Assembly: GCF_002860325.1 (NCBI RefSeq)
Contig: NZ_PKOJ01000003.1
Location: 333,165 to 397,164 of the forward strand
Reading direction: 5' to 3'
DNA from: Neptunicoccus cionae
GTDB lineage: Bacteria > Pseudomonadota > Alphaproteobacteria > Rhodobacterales > Rhodobacteraceae
DNA length: 64,000 bases
The translations under genes were made by a program, and so were the position numbers. The notes under the pieces were generated by a model. That model saw only the letters and a list, made by a program, of their open reading frames with translations, did no database searches and had not been told where the DNA came from. Positions within the stretch are counted from its first letter, which is position 1, and every line of letters starts with the position of its first letter. This document shows positions 45,019 through 53,758 of the stretch, in pieces.

Positions 45019-45774
45019 ATGATTAGAACACTGGCCCTTCTGTTTTTCTGCGCTGTCGGCCTGTCCGGACCCGCACTGGCCCAAACCGGCGCGTCCCCTT
45101 GCAAAGATGCCAGCTATCAATCCGCCAGCTTTACGGTCTGTACGGTGGACATGCGGACGGAACAGCTCGACCTGTTTTTGTACGACGACACGGGCAAACC
45201 CTATGGCCATTTCGCCAGTCTGGACCGGATGCTGCTGGCCAAGGGAAAGAAGCTGTCCTTTGCGATGAACGCGGGAATGTATCACGAAAACCGCGCGCCG
45301 GTGGGCCATTACATCGAAAACGGCACCGAGCTGAAACGGGTGATTCCGAATGCGGGTCCGGGCAACTTCGGACTTTTGCCCAACGGGGTGCTCTGCATCC
45401 GTCCGGGTCGTGCCGATGTGTTAGAAACCCTGCGCTATTTGGATGATCAACCCGCCTGCACCCATGCCACACAATCCGGCCCGATGCTGGTGATTGACGG
45501 CAAACTCCACCCCCGCTTCCTGCCCGACAGTGACAGCCGCTATGTCCGCAACGGAGTCGGCACCAGCCGTGATGGAAAGACCGCAGCCTTCGTGATTTCC
45601 AACGCACCGGTCACGTTTCACGCTTTTGCCAGCTTTTTTCGCGATTATCTGAAGCTGCCACAGGCACTTTACTTTGACGGCAACATTTCCCGCCTGTATG
45701 CCCCCAACCTTAACCGTTCGGATTTCGGCTTTACCACGCTGGGTCCGATCATCGGTGTTGTGACAGACAAGTAG
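45019..45774 (+). CDS. Exported DUF2233 (phosphodiester glycosidase-like) protein
   Basis: A 251-residue secreted protein. Signal peptide residues 1-21 (cleavage after ALA). The mature part fits the DUF2233/NAGPA fold: SFAMNAGMYHENRAPVGHYI, GPGNFGLLPNGVL, QSGPMLVIDGKL, RNGVGTSRDGKTAAFVIS and ALYFDGNISRLY. The NAGPA relative removes a sugar from a phosphodiester on glycoproteins; bacterial members are thought to act on envelope glycans. The gene lies between rbfA and truB with small gaps (47 and 12 bp) and is probably cotranscribed with them. Confidence 0.83.
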   Translation: MIRTLALLFFCAVGLSGPALAQTGASPCKDASYQSASFTVCTVDMRTEQLDLFLYDDTGKPYGHFASLDRMLLAKGKKLSFAMNAGMYHENRAPVGHYIENGTELKRVIPNAGPGNFGLLPNGVLCIRPGRADVLETLRYLDDQPACTHATQSGPMLVIDGKLHPRFLPDSDSRYVRNGVGTSRDGKTAAFVISNAPVTFHAFASFFRDYLKLPQALYFDGNISRLYAPNLNRSDFGFTTLGPIIGVVTDK

Positions 45775-45786
45775 CAAGGCAACGAC

Positions 45787-46704
45787 ATGGGACGCAAACG
45801 CAAGGGCCGCGATATCTCGGGCTGGCTGGTGGTGGACAAACCCGCCGGCATCACCTCCACCGCTGTGGTGAATAAGGTGAAATGGGCGATGAATGCCAAT
45901 AAAGCAGGCCATGCCGGCACGCTCGATCCGGAAGCAACCGGCGTTCTGGCTGTGGCACTGGGCGAGGCGACCAAGACCGTGCCATACATCACCGACGCGC
46001 TGAAAGCCTATACATTTACCGTGCGGCTCGGTCAGGCGACCAACACCGACGACAGCGAGGGCGAGGTTGTCGCCAGCAGCGATGAGCGCCCCACGGACGC
46101 AGAGATCAAAGCCGCCCTCGGCGCCTTCATCGGAGAAATCGAACAAATCCCGCCGAAGTTCTCCGCCGTGAAAGTGGACGGACAGCGGGCTTATAAAATG
46201 GCCCGTGGCGGCGATGACGATTTTGAACTCGCGCCGCGTCCGCTCTGGGTGGAAGACCTGTCCTTCCTGTCCCGCCCCGATGCGGATCATGTGGAATTGG
46301 AACTGGTCTGTGGCAAAGGCGGCTATGTGCGCTCTATTGCCCGTGATCTGGGGGAAAAACTGGGCTGTTACGGCCATGTTCTGACCCTGCGCCGTATCTG
46401 GTCCGGCCCGTTTGAAACATCGGACGGGATCAGCCTTGAGACCATCGACGCACTGGCAAAGACACCGGAGCTTGACCAATACCTGCTGCCGCTGGAAACC
46501 GGCCTTAGCGACCTGCCTGCACTATCCTGCAGCCCGGAAGACGCCGCCCGCCTGCGCAACGGCAATCCGGGCATGGTGATCACCTCCGATCTCGAATACG
46601 GCGAAGAGGCATGGGTGGCCTGCAACGGCGAACCTGTCGCCATTGGCGTCTACAAAGCCGGAGAGCTGCACCCGACACGCGTCTTTGTGCGTCATGACGA
46701 TTGA
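45787..46704 (+). CDS. truB: tRNA pseudouridine(55) synthase
   Basis: A 305-residue TruB, which makes pseudouridine 55 in the T loop of tRNAs. The catalytic Asp47 is in [10 protein letters not shown], preceded by the KAGHAG motif. Further family marks are [18 protein letters not shown] and [15 protein letters not shown]-terminal PUA-like tail follows from about residue 250. It overlaps the next gene by 11 bases. Confidence 0.96.
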   Translation: MGRKRKGRDISGWLVVDKPAGITSTAVVNKVKWAMNANKAGHAGTLDPEATGVLAVALGEATKTVPYITDALKAYTFTVRLGQATNTDDSEGEVVASSDERPTDAEIKAALGAFIGEIEQIPPKFSAVKVDGQRAYKMARGGDDDFELAPRPLWVEDLSFLSRPDADHVELELVCGKGGYVRSIARDLGEKLGCYGHVLTLRRIWSGPFETSDGISLETIDALAKTPELDQYLLPLETGLSDLPALSCSPEDAARLRNGNPGMVITSDLEYGEEAWVACNGEPVAIGVYKAGELHPTRVFVRHDD

Positions 46705-47203
46705 ACGCCACCACACCAAAGGCGATGCTGAATCAGTTGCGGTCTATTCCGACTGTGAAGCCTTCCGCTACACTCTGACCCGCAAATGGTCTGATGCGGG
46801 CGGGCATGTACTGTTTGTGATGCTCAACCCCTCCACTGCGACCGAAGTGCAGAATGATCCCACGGTAGAGCGCTGCGAACGGCGCGCCCGCGCCTTGGGC
46901 TTTGGCGGTTTTACCGTCTGCAACATCTTCGCCTTTCGCGCCACGGACCCGCGCGACATGCGGGCGGCCCCCGATCCGGTCGGCCCGGAAAATGATGCCG
47001 CGATCCTTGCCGCTGCCAAAACCGCGGACCGTATCGTCTGCGCATGGGGCACCCATGGCGCCCATCTGGGACGCGGCGCGGTGATGGAACAACTGTTGCG
47101 GGCGCAGGACAAACCGCTCTACCACCTTGGTCTGTCCAAAGCAGGCCACCCCAAACACCCGCTTTACATCGCTTACACCACACAACCGGAACTTTGGGAC
47201 TAG
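46694..47203 (+). CDS. DUF1643 protein
   Basis: A 169-residue DUF1643 protein. The family blocks are [43 protein letters not shown] and VCAWGTHG. The fold looks like a Rossmann-type alpha/beta domain, and the function is unknown. I start it at 46694 (MTIERHH), inside the end of truB; the longer frame to 46643 would overlap truB more and lacks support. Coupled translation with truB is likely. Confidence 0.85.
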   Translation: MTIERHHTKGDAESVAVYSDCEAFRYTLTRKWSDAGGHVLFVMLNPSTATEVQNDPTVERCERRARALGFGGFTVCNIFAFRATDPRDMRAAPDPVGPENDAAILAAAKTADRIVCAWGTHGAHLGRGAVMEQLLRAQDKPLYHLGLSKAGHPKHPLYIAYTTQPELWD

Positions 47204-47218
47204 GAAGCCACAGGCTTC
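47204..47218. other. Small hairpin at the DUF1643 stop
   Basis: GAAGCC and GGCTTC pair around ACA immediately after the TAG stop, and the second arm runs directly into repeat copy 3. It is short and has no T tract. Confidence 0.45.
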
Positions 47219-47236
47219 AATGTTCCCCAAATACTC
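47216..47236 (-). repeat. Dispersed 3'-end repeat, copy 3 (after ileS)
   Basis: Minus strand: GAGTATTTGGGGAACATTGA plus A. It follows the ileS terminator hairpin directly and starts 52 bases after the ileS stop. Confidence 0.78.
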
Positions 47237-47258
47237 AAAAGGGGCCCTGCAGGGCCCC
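47237..47258 (-). terminator. Terminator of ileS
   Basis: GGGGCCCTGCAGGGCCCC is a perfect palindrome (47241-47258) and is followed on the minus strand by TTTT, then the dispersed repeat. It lies 30 bases after the ileS stop. Confidence 0.78.
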
Positions 47259-47288
47259 AATCAACACTCTCTCTATTTCCTGTCCGCC

Positions 47289-50192
47289 TTACAAAGCGGC
47301 CGAGCACCGCGCGCAGGTGCCGGGGTGTTCATGCGTGCCCACATCCGGCAGGATCTTCCAGCAGCGCTGGCATTTCTCGCCCTCGGCGGTTTCAAACACC
47401 ACGCCAACCCCTTCGATTTCCGGCATACGGAAGGCTTCGGCAGGGATCGGATCATCCGTCAGCACAACCGCAGAGGTGATGCAGATATCCGCGAAGGGCG
47501 TGGATTTCAGCGCTTCCAGCACGTCTGCATCACGCACGTGCACAACCGGAGCCGCCTCCAGCGATGCACCAATCACCTTGTCGCGGCGCTGCACCTCGAT
47601 CGCACCGGTTACAACACGGCGCACGCGACGGATTTTTTCCCATTTCGCGGCCAGAACCTCGTCCCGCCATTCGCCCGGAGTGTTGGGGAAATCCTGCAGG
47701 TGGACAGAGCTTTCATAGCCCGGGAAGCGCTCCAGCCAGACATCTTCCATCGTGAACACCAGCATAGGCGCCAGCCAGGTTGTCAGCCGTTCGAACAGCA
47801 GGTTCAGAACCGTGCGGGCCGAACGGCGCTCCAGACTGTCCACCCCGTCACAATACAGAACATCCTTGCGAATGTCGAAATAGACCGAGGACAGATCAAC
47901 CGTGCAGAACTGGAACAACTGCTGCAGGACGTTCTGGAAGTTATAGGCCGCGTAACCGTTGCGCACCACGTGATCCAGCTCGGCCAGACGATGCAGCACC
48001 CAGCGCTCCAGTTCCGGCATATCCGCCGGTTCCACTTTTTCCGCATCGCTGAACCCGTCGAGGTTGCCCAGCAGGAAGCGCATGGTATTGCGCAGGCGGC
48101 GATAGCTGTCTGCCACACCTTTCAGGATTTCCGGCCCGATGCGCTGGTCGGCGGTAAAGTCGGTTTGCGCCACCCACAGCCGCAGGATATCCGCGCCGTA
48201 TTGTTTGACGACGGTTTCCGGCACGATGGTATTGCCGATGGACTTGGACATCTTCATGCCCTTTTCATCGAGCGTGAACCCATGGGTCACAACCGCCTTG
48301 TAAGGCGCGCGTCCCTTGGTGCCACAGGCTTGCAACATGGACGAATGGAACCATCCGCGATGCTGGTCGGTGCCTTCAAGATAAACATCTGCAATCCCGT
48401 CAGGCGAGCCATCGGCCCGATCCCGCACCACGAAAGAGTGGGTCGAACCGGAGTCGAACCACACGTCCAGGATGTCAAACACCTGTTCCCAATCCTCGTG
48501 GGGGTAATCATCCCCGAGGAACCGCGCCTTGGCGCCTTCTTCGTACCAGCAATCCGCACCCTCGGCGCGGAAGGCCTCGGCAATGCGGGCGTTTACGGCA
48601 TCATCGCGCAGGATATAATCCGCATCTGTCGGCAGAGAGCCCTTGCGGGTAAAACAGGTCAGAGGCACACCCCAAGCCCGTTGCCGCGACAGCACCCAGT
48701 CAGGGCGGGATTCGATCATGGAATACAGACGGTTGCGCCCAGTGACAGGGGTCCATTTCACCAGTTGGTCGATGGAATTCAAGGCCCGTTCGCGGATGGT
48801 TTCACCGTAGGTGTCGTCCCCCCCGATGGGTTTGTCGATCGCCGCAAACCACTGGGGCGTGTTGCGATAGATCACAGGGGCTTTGGACCGCCACGAATGG
48901 GGATAGCTGTGCTTGATCTTGCCACGGGCCAGCAGGCCGCCCACTTCGACCAGTTTGTCGATCACGGCCTTGTTCGCATCGCCCTCTCCGCCTTTGCGGT
49001 TCAGGATGTATTTCCCGCCAAAGAACGGCAGATCGGCGCGGAAGGAACCGTCATCCATCACGTTATAGGTGATGACCTGCTCCAGCATGTTGAGATCACG
49101 GAACAGTTCATATTCCTCCATCCCGTGCGAAGGCGCACAATGCACAAAACCCGTGCCTTCCGTGTCGGTCACGAAATCAGCCGCACGGAAATCGCGCACG
49201 TCATCCCATTCACCGTTGCCCCCTTCAGCGCCAGCCAACGGGTGCAGCAGGCCCAGACCTTCCAGATCGGACGCAGGCACATCGCGCAGACGGGTGTATT
49301 GCCCGTCTTCCAGACGCGCCTTGGTCATCACATCAGCAGCCAGATTATCCGCCAGCACAAACCGGTCGCCAACATTGGCCCAGCTTTCATCCGGCGTGCC
49401 TGTGACTTCATACAGGCCATAGGAAATGTCTTTACCGTAAACCACAGCCTTGTTGGACGGCATGGTCCAAGGGGTCGTTGTCCAGATCACAACGAAAGCA
49501 TCCGCCAGATCGCTGTCGCCCTGCACCTTGAACTTCACCCAGACGGTAAAGCTCTCCTTGTCGTGATACTCCACCTCGGCCTCGGCCAGAGCGGTTTTCT
49601 CGATGGGCGACCACATCACGGGTTTGGACCCCTGATACAGTGCGCCATTCATCACGAACTTCATGAATTCCTCTGCGATTACCGCTTCGGAACTGTAGTT
49701 CATGGTCAGATACGGGTCTTCCCAGTTCCCCTGCACACCAAGGCGTTTGAACTCCTCGCGCTGGATGTCGATCCAGCCCTCGGCAAACTTGCGACATTCC
49801 TGACGCAACTCGATGATCGGCACATCATCCTTGTTCTTGCCCTTCTTGCGGTACTGTTCCTCGATCTTCCACTCGATCGGCAGACCGTGGCAATCCCAGC
49901 CCGGCACATAGCGGGCGTCCTTGCCCATCATCTGCTGGCTGCGCACGATGAAATCCTTGAGGATCTTGTTCAGCGCGTGGCCGATATGCAGGTGGCCGTT
50001 GGCATAGGGCGGACCGTCATGCAGGATGAACGGCGTGCGGTCGCCCGCTTCGGCCCGTTGTTTGTGGTACAGGTCCAGCTTGGCCCATTTCTCCAGCCAT
50101 TCCGGTTCACGTTTCGGCAGTCCGGCCCGCATCGGAAAATCGGTTTTAGGCAAGCGCAGGGTGTCTTTGTAGTCAGGGGTTTCGGCACACAT
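47289..50192 (-). CDS. ileS: Isoleucyl-tRNA synthetase
   Basis: A 967-residue class I aminoacyl-tRNA synthetase that charges tRNA-Ile and edits valine. The HIGH motif is GHLHIGHALN and the KMSKS motif is KGMKMSKSIGN. The CP1 editing domain includes the WTTTPWTMPSN and GTGFVHCAPSHG blocks. The C-terminal zinc ribbon (CQRCWK and CARC) is of the bacterial type that is sensitive to mupirocin in known cases. Start ATG at 50192. Confidence 0.97.
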   Translation of the reverse strand: MCAETPDYKDTLRLPKTDFPMRAGLPKREPEWLEKWAKLDLYHKQRAEAGDRTPFILHDGPPYANGHLHIGHALNKILKDFIVRSQQMMGKDARYVPGWDCHGLPIEWKIEEQYRKKGKNKDDVPIIELRQECRKFAEGWIDIQREEFKRLGVQGNWEDPYLTMNYSSEAVIAEEFMKFVMNGALYQGSKPVMWSPIEKTALAEAEVEYHDKESFTVWVKFKVQGDSDLADAFVVIWTTTPWTMPSNKAVVYGKDISYGLYEVTGTPDESWANVGDRFVLADNLAADVMTKARLEDGQYTRLRDVPASDLEGLGLLHPLAGAEGGNGEWDDVRDFRAADFVTDTEGTGFVHCAPSHGMEEYELFRDLNMLEQVITYNVMDDGSFRADLPFFGGKYILNRKGGEGDANKAVIDKLVEVGGLLARGKIKHSYPHSWRSKAPVIYRNTPQWFAAIDKPIGGDDTYGETIRERALNSIDQLVKWTPVTGRNRLYSMIESRPDWVLSRQRAWGVPLTCFTRKGSLPTDADYILRDDAVNARIAEAFRAEGADCWYEEGAKARFLGDDYPHEDWEQVFDILDVWFDSGSTHSFVVRDRADGSPDGIADVYLEGTDQHRGWFHSSMLQACGTKGRAPYKAVVTHGFTLDEKGMKMSKSIGNTIVPETVVKQYGADILRLWVAQTDFTADQRIGPEILKGVADSYRRLRNTMRFLLGNLDGFSDAEKVEPADMPELERWVLHRLAELDHVVRNGYAAYNFQNVLQQLFQFCTVDLSSVYFDIRKDVLYCDGVDSLERRSARTVLNLLFERLTTWLAPMLVFTMEDVWLERFPGYESSVHLQDFPNTPGEWRDEVLAAKWEKIRRVRRVVTGAIEVQRRDKVIGASLEAAPVVHVRDADVLEALKSTPFADICITSAVVLTDDPIPAEAFRMPEIEGVGVVFETAEGEKCQRCWKILPDVGTHEHPGTCARCSAAL

Positions 50193-50445
50193 GAGTTGTG
50201 GCTCCGTCTTTATCTTGATGTCATTTTACAAGGGCGGCGCGGGGTTCCATACGCCTTTTCCCGGCGGCTCTTCCAGATCAGAGCGCCGGGCCGGTAATTC
50301 GAATGGTAATGCCGAATATACGTTCCATGGGCGCGTTATAGCCCCCAAGTTCCGGCCCGTCCAGCCACACAAACAAAGGGCTTTGCCGCAGCCGAAACAG
50401 GGGATGGCGCTACACCTTCCACGGCCCTGCGCGGGAAGGAACGGA

Positions 50446-51447
50446 TCAGTTGCCGAACAGCCCCGTCAGACTGCGCTTGATGATATTGGTCACGCGAGGT
50501 TTGGGTTCTACCTGAAACGGCATCGGGCGGCAGACCTCTATGGCTGCAACCCCGACACGGGCGGTCAGCGCACCGTTTATGACACCTTCTCCGAAGCGGC
50601 GGGAAACTTTGGACAAAACCCCGCCCCCTGCCACAGAACCGATCAGATCGTCACCGATGGCCACAGCGCCCGTTGCCACAAGATGGGCGGCCACGGCCTT
50701 TGTCAGTCTCCAGCTTCCAAGCGTGCCGGACCGTCCGCCATAAATCTGAGCAATCTGGCGAATCATTCGCAGGTTGGCGCTTAGGGCTACAACCACATCC
50801 GCAAAGGCCAGCGGCACGACCGCTGTCGCGGTGGCCACCTGCCGCGCCGCAGATTCGATCTGCCTGCGGGCGAGATCATCAAGCGGCCGCAGCAAAAGGC
50901 TCTCGCTTTGGGCAAGGGCACTGTCCGCATCCAGTATGTCGTTCCGCTGTTCCGCAAGCCGTGCCAGCCCCCAACGCAATTCGATCCGCCCGCGATAAAG
51001 GCTTTCGAGCTTGTCCTGAAAGCTGTGAACCTCTGCCAGTGTACCTTCCTGCACCAGATGCTCTGCCTCGGCCCGCAATCCATCGATCCGGCGCAGCCGT
51101 GACAGGGTGGCCAGCTCGCGCCCCGCCATGACAAGAAGGGCTCCGACAACCAGCGCCAGCAGGCCCAGCGCCACGCGGCCCAGCCAGACATTGCGCGACA
51201 CCAGTGTTTCGACGAAATCCCAGACAAACACACCGATCATAAAGGTCAAAAGCGCACCGAGCGCCCACCAGAATACCCGCGACACGGCCGAGCGGCGACT
51301 TGCGGCCAAGCGCAGCCCGACTTCGGCAGCAGGCGTATGACGGGGCTGGTCGAGATCGGGAACCGGCGGCGCACTGGCCGGAGTGTGATCTTGTGCGGGG
51401 GCAGCGTCCAGATCAATAACCACTGGCTTTGTAGGTTTGCGGTTCAT
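50446..51447 (-). CDS. YcjF-like inner-membrane protein (TIGR01620/DUF697)
   Basis: A 333-residue membrane protein. After a polar, Pro-rich N-terminus (1-55) there are two hydrophobic segments (about 60-85 and 92-112), then a helical region and a DUF697 domain from about residue 190 (VPLAFADVVVALSANLRMIRQIAQIYGG, cited for its LSANLRMI motif). It overlaps ycjX by four bases. In enterobacteria the YcjX/YcjF pair belongs to the PspF regulon, but no psp genes are seen here. Function unknown, possibly membrane stress. Confidence 0.85.
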   Translation of the reverse strand: MNRKPTKPVVIDLDAAPAQDHTPASAPPVPDLDQPRHTPAAEVGLRLAASRRSAVSRVFWWALGALLTFMIGVFVWDFVETLVSRNVWLGRVALGLLALVVGALLVMAGRELATLSRLRRIDGLRAEAEHLVQEGTLAEVHSFQDKLESLYRGRIELRWGLARLAEQRNDILDADSALAQSESLLLRPLDDLARRQIESAARQVATATAVVPLAFADVVVALSANLRMIRQIAQIYGGRSGTLGSWRLTKAVAAHLVATGAVAIGDDLIGSVAGGGVLSKVSRRFGEGVINGALTARVGVAAIEVCRPMPFQVEPKPRVTNIIKRSLTGLFGN

Positions 51448-52883
51448 ATCAGTCGATCCCCGATCAAAAATTCGGCAGCGCGGTCCAGCCGGATATGGGG
51501 CGGACCATCGCCCGCCTTCAGCGACACCTCGGCGGGAGCAAACCCCATGATGGCGTAATCGTTGTCCAACCAGCGTTCAGCCCCCTGTTCAGCAGGTTTT
51601 AACAACACCGCAGGGTCTTCGGGCAGACGCCCCGGATACATCGCTGCCTGTTTGCCGGTCGAGAGCAACTTCCCCCGCACCAGATCCAGCGTTTCCCCGT
51701 CATGGCTGCGGGTCTCTTCCACGGTTGCCCGCAAACTGGCCAGCGCCATCGCATCCGTCTGCGCCCCCTGATAGGTCGCCTTGTCCCGCGCACTGCGCAC
51801 CAGCGCCCCCATGATGGCGGTCAAAGCAGGATGCTGGTGGTGGTGCAAATGATCCGCTTTGGTGGCCGCGAACAGGATACGTTCGACCGATTTGCCACGC
51901 AGTGCAGACAGAAAGCCGTTCCGGCCTGTTTTGAAACAGGACAGGATATCGGCCAGCGCATCGCGCAAATCCCCGACAGCCTGCGGCCCCGCATGGATAG
52001 CGCCCAGCGCATCCACCAGCACCACTTGCCTGTCGATGCGCGAGAAATGATCCCTGAAAAAAGGCCGCACAACGCCGGATTTATAGGTCTCATAGCGCCG
52101 CGCAAACGCCCGCCCGAGCGAGTTTCGCGGGTATTTCCCCGCAGGCAGCGGCGCAAATGTCAGCGCAGGTGAACCCGCCAGATCCCCCGGCATCAGGAAT
52201 CTCCCCGGCGCACAGGCCGACAGACCGGATTCCCGTGCCGCCTGCAAATAGGCGGTAAAGGCCGCTGCCAGTTTCTGCGCCTGCGGTTCATCGAGTTCCA
52301 CTTCGGGGTCAACCAGTTCCAGCAACGCCAGCCACTCTGCCGCAAACGGCGCACGCGAAGGCTTTTGCGCAAGAGCAATCGCACCCTGTGACCACTGCTC
52401 AAAGCTTTGCTCCATCAGGGGCAGGTCCAACAGCCATTCGCCGGGATAATCCACAATATCGATATGTACGGTCCGCGCCGATTTGATCGCCGACAGAACA
52501 CCGGCAGGGGCCACCCGCAAGGACAGGCGCAACTGGGAAATCGCCCGCGTGCTTTCAGGCCAGTGCGGGTTCGGGCCGGTCATCGCCGACAAATGTTTTT
52601 CATATTCAAAACGGGGCACCAGATCGTCGGGCTGGGGTTGCAGAAACGCCGACTCGATCCGCCCCTGACTGGCCGCCTGCAATGCGGGCATCCGGCCACG
52701 ATCCAGCAGATTGGCCACAAGAGATGTGATGAAGACGGTTTTTCCGGCACGGGACAGCCCCGTCACCCCCAGCCGGATCACCGGCTCGAACAGGGTTTCA
52801 CTTACGCCGTCGCTGATCAGTTCCACCTGCCGCGTTACACCGTCAATCAATGTACCAATGCCCAGAATACCGTGTCCTTCCAC
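51444..52883 (-). CDS. YcjX-like P-loop ATPase/GTPase
   Basis: A 479-residue YcjX (DUF463) protein. The P loop is [10 protein letters not shown] at about residues 40-49, with the [16 protein letters not shown] switch-like block and the [11 protein letters not shown] motif resembling a TKxD specificity loop. Related structures show a nucleotide-binding fold distantly like dynamin-family GTPases. The frame starts with GTG at 52883; the first residues are poorly conserved and no ribosome site is clear, so the true start may be slightly later. Coupled to the YcjF-like gene. Confidence 0.85.
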   Translation of the reverse strand: MEGHGILGIGTLIDGVTRQVELISDGVSETLFEPVIRLGVTGLSRAGKTVFITSLVANLLDRGRMPALQAASQGRIESAFLQPQPDDLVPRFEYEKHLSAMTGPNPHWPESTRAISQLRLSLRVAPAGVLSAIKSARTVHIDIVDYPGEWLLDLPLMEQSFEQWSQGAIALAQKPSRAPFAAEWLALLELVDPEVELDEPQAQKLAAAFTAYLQAARESGLSACAPGRFLMPGDLAGSPALTFAPLPAGKYPRNSLGRAFARRYETYKSGVVRPFFRDHFSRIDRQVVLVDALGAIHAGPQAVGDLRDALADILSCFKTGRNGFLSALRGKSVERILFAATKADHLHHHQHPALTAIMGALVRSARDKATYQGAQTDAMALASLRATVEETRSHDGETLDLVRGKLLSTGKQAAMYPGRLPEDPAVLLKPAEQGAERWLDNDYAIMGFAPAEVSLKAGDGPPHIRLDRAAEFLIGDRLI

Positions 52884-52979
52884 CCGCTGCTTCGTGTTAT
52901 GGCCCTGATCCTAAATAAGCACGGATGCCGATCATTCATAGACCTTGGCAAAGTCATTTTCCCAAGGTATCGCAATGCT

Positions 52980-53756
52980 ATGCCACGTTACGCGCTTAAA
53001 ATCGAATATCACGGCAAGCCCTTCGTCGGCTGGCAGCGTCAGAACGGGTTACGCTCGGTTCAGGGCGCGGTTGAAGATGCCTTGCGCAAATTGCAAAAAG
53101 ACCATGACGGCATTCAGGGCGCCGGACGCACTGATGCCGGAGTCCACGCCTACGGGCAGGTGGCCCACGTGGATCTGGAGCGGGACTGGGAGGCATTTCG
53201 CCTGTCCGAAGCGCTGAACTACCATCTGAAACCCGATCCTGTGGCCATTGTGGATGCCGCCCGTGTGGATGAAGACTTCCACGCGCGCTTTTCCGCGACC
53301 GAGCGCAAATACATCTTCCGCCTTGTGTCCCGCCGCGCCCCTGTCACCCATGATGCAGGCAACGTCTGGCAGGTGCGCCACGATCTGGATGCAGGCGCCA
53401 TGCAGGAAGGCGCAAACCGCCTTCTCGGGCGGCATGATTTCACCACCTTCCGTTCGACCATCTGTCAGGCCAACAGCCCTGTGCGCACGCTGGACGAACT
53501 GACCGTGACACAGCACCCCTACCCCGATGGTACCGAATTCCGCTTTTTCGTGCGCGCCCGCAGTTTTTTGCACAATCAGGTGCGCAGCTTTGTGGGTACG
53601 CTGGAACGGGTCGGAGCCGGATCATGGACGCCCGACGATGTGTCTGACGCTCTTAACGCCACGGATCGCGCCGCCTGCGGGCCGGTCTGCCCGCCCCACG
53701 GGCTCTATCTTGCAGATGTAACTTATCCTCAAAATCCTTTTCAGAAAGACCCCTGA
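52980..53756 (+). CDS. truA: tRNA pseudouridine(38-40) synthase
   Basis: A 258-residue TruA, which modifies positions 38-40 of the tRNA anticodon arm. Catalytic Asp52 is in [11 protein letters not shown], and the [15 protein letters not shown] and [14 protein letters not shown] blocks are typical. The start ATG at 52980 is preceded by AAGGT; the frame extends far upstream through the divergent ycjX gene and is not real there. The next gene begins three bases after its stop. Confidence 0.95.
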   Translation: MPRYALKIEYHGKPFVGWQRQNGLRSVQGAVEDALRKLQKDHDGIQGAGRTDAGVHAYGQVAHVDLERDWEAFRLSEALNYHLKPDPVAIVDAARVDEDFHARFSATERKYIFRLVSRRAPVTHDAGNVWQVRHDLDAGAMQEGANRLLGRHDFTTFRSTICQANSPVRTLDELTVTQHPYPDGTEFRFFVRARSFLHNQVRSFVGTLERVGAGSWTPDDVSDALNATDRAACGPVCPPHGLYLADVTYPQNPFQKDP

Positions 53757-53758
53757 CG

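Noticed and set aside
47127..50297. A 1056-codon open frame on the plus strand opposite ileS
   Set aside because: It lies wholly antisense to a clear isoleucyl-tRNA synthetase. The His-, Gln- and Arg-rich translation has no recognisable domain. Long antisense frames are common in GC-rich codon-biased genes.
50193..50445. 253-base gap between ileS and the YcjF-like gene, examined for a small RNA or short gene
   Set aside because: No convincing start with ribosome site, no terminator-like hairpin with T tract, and no tRNA fold.
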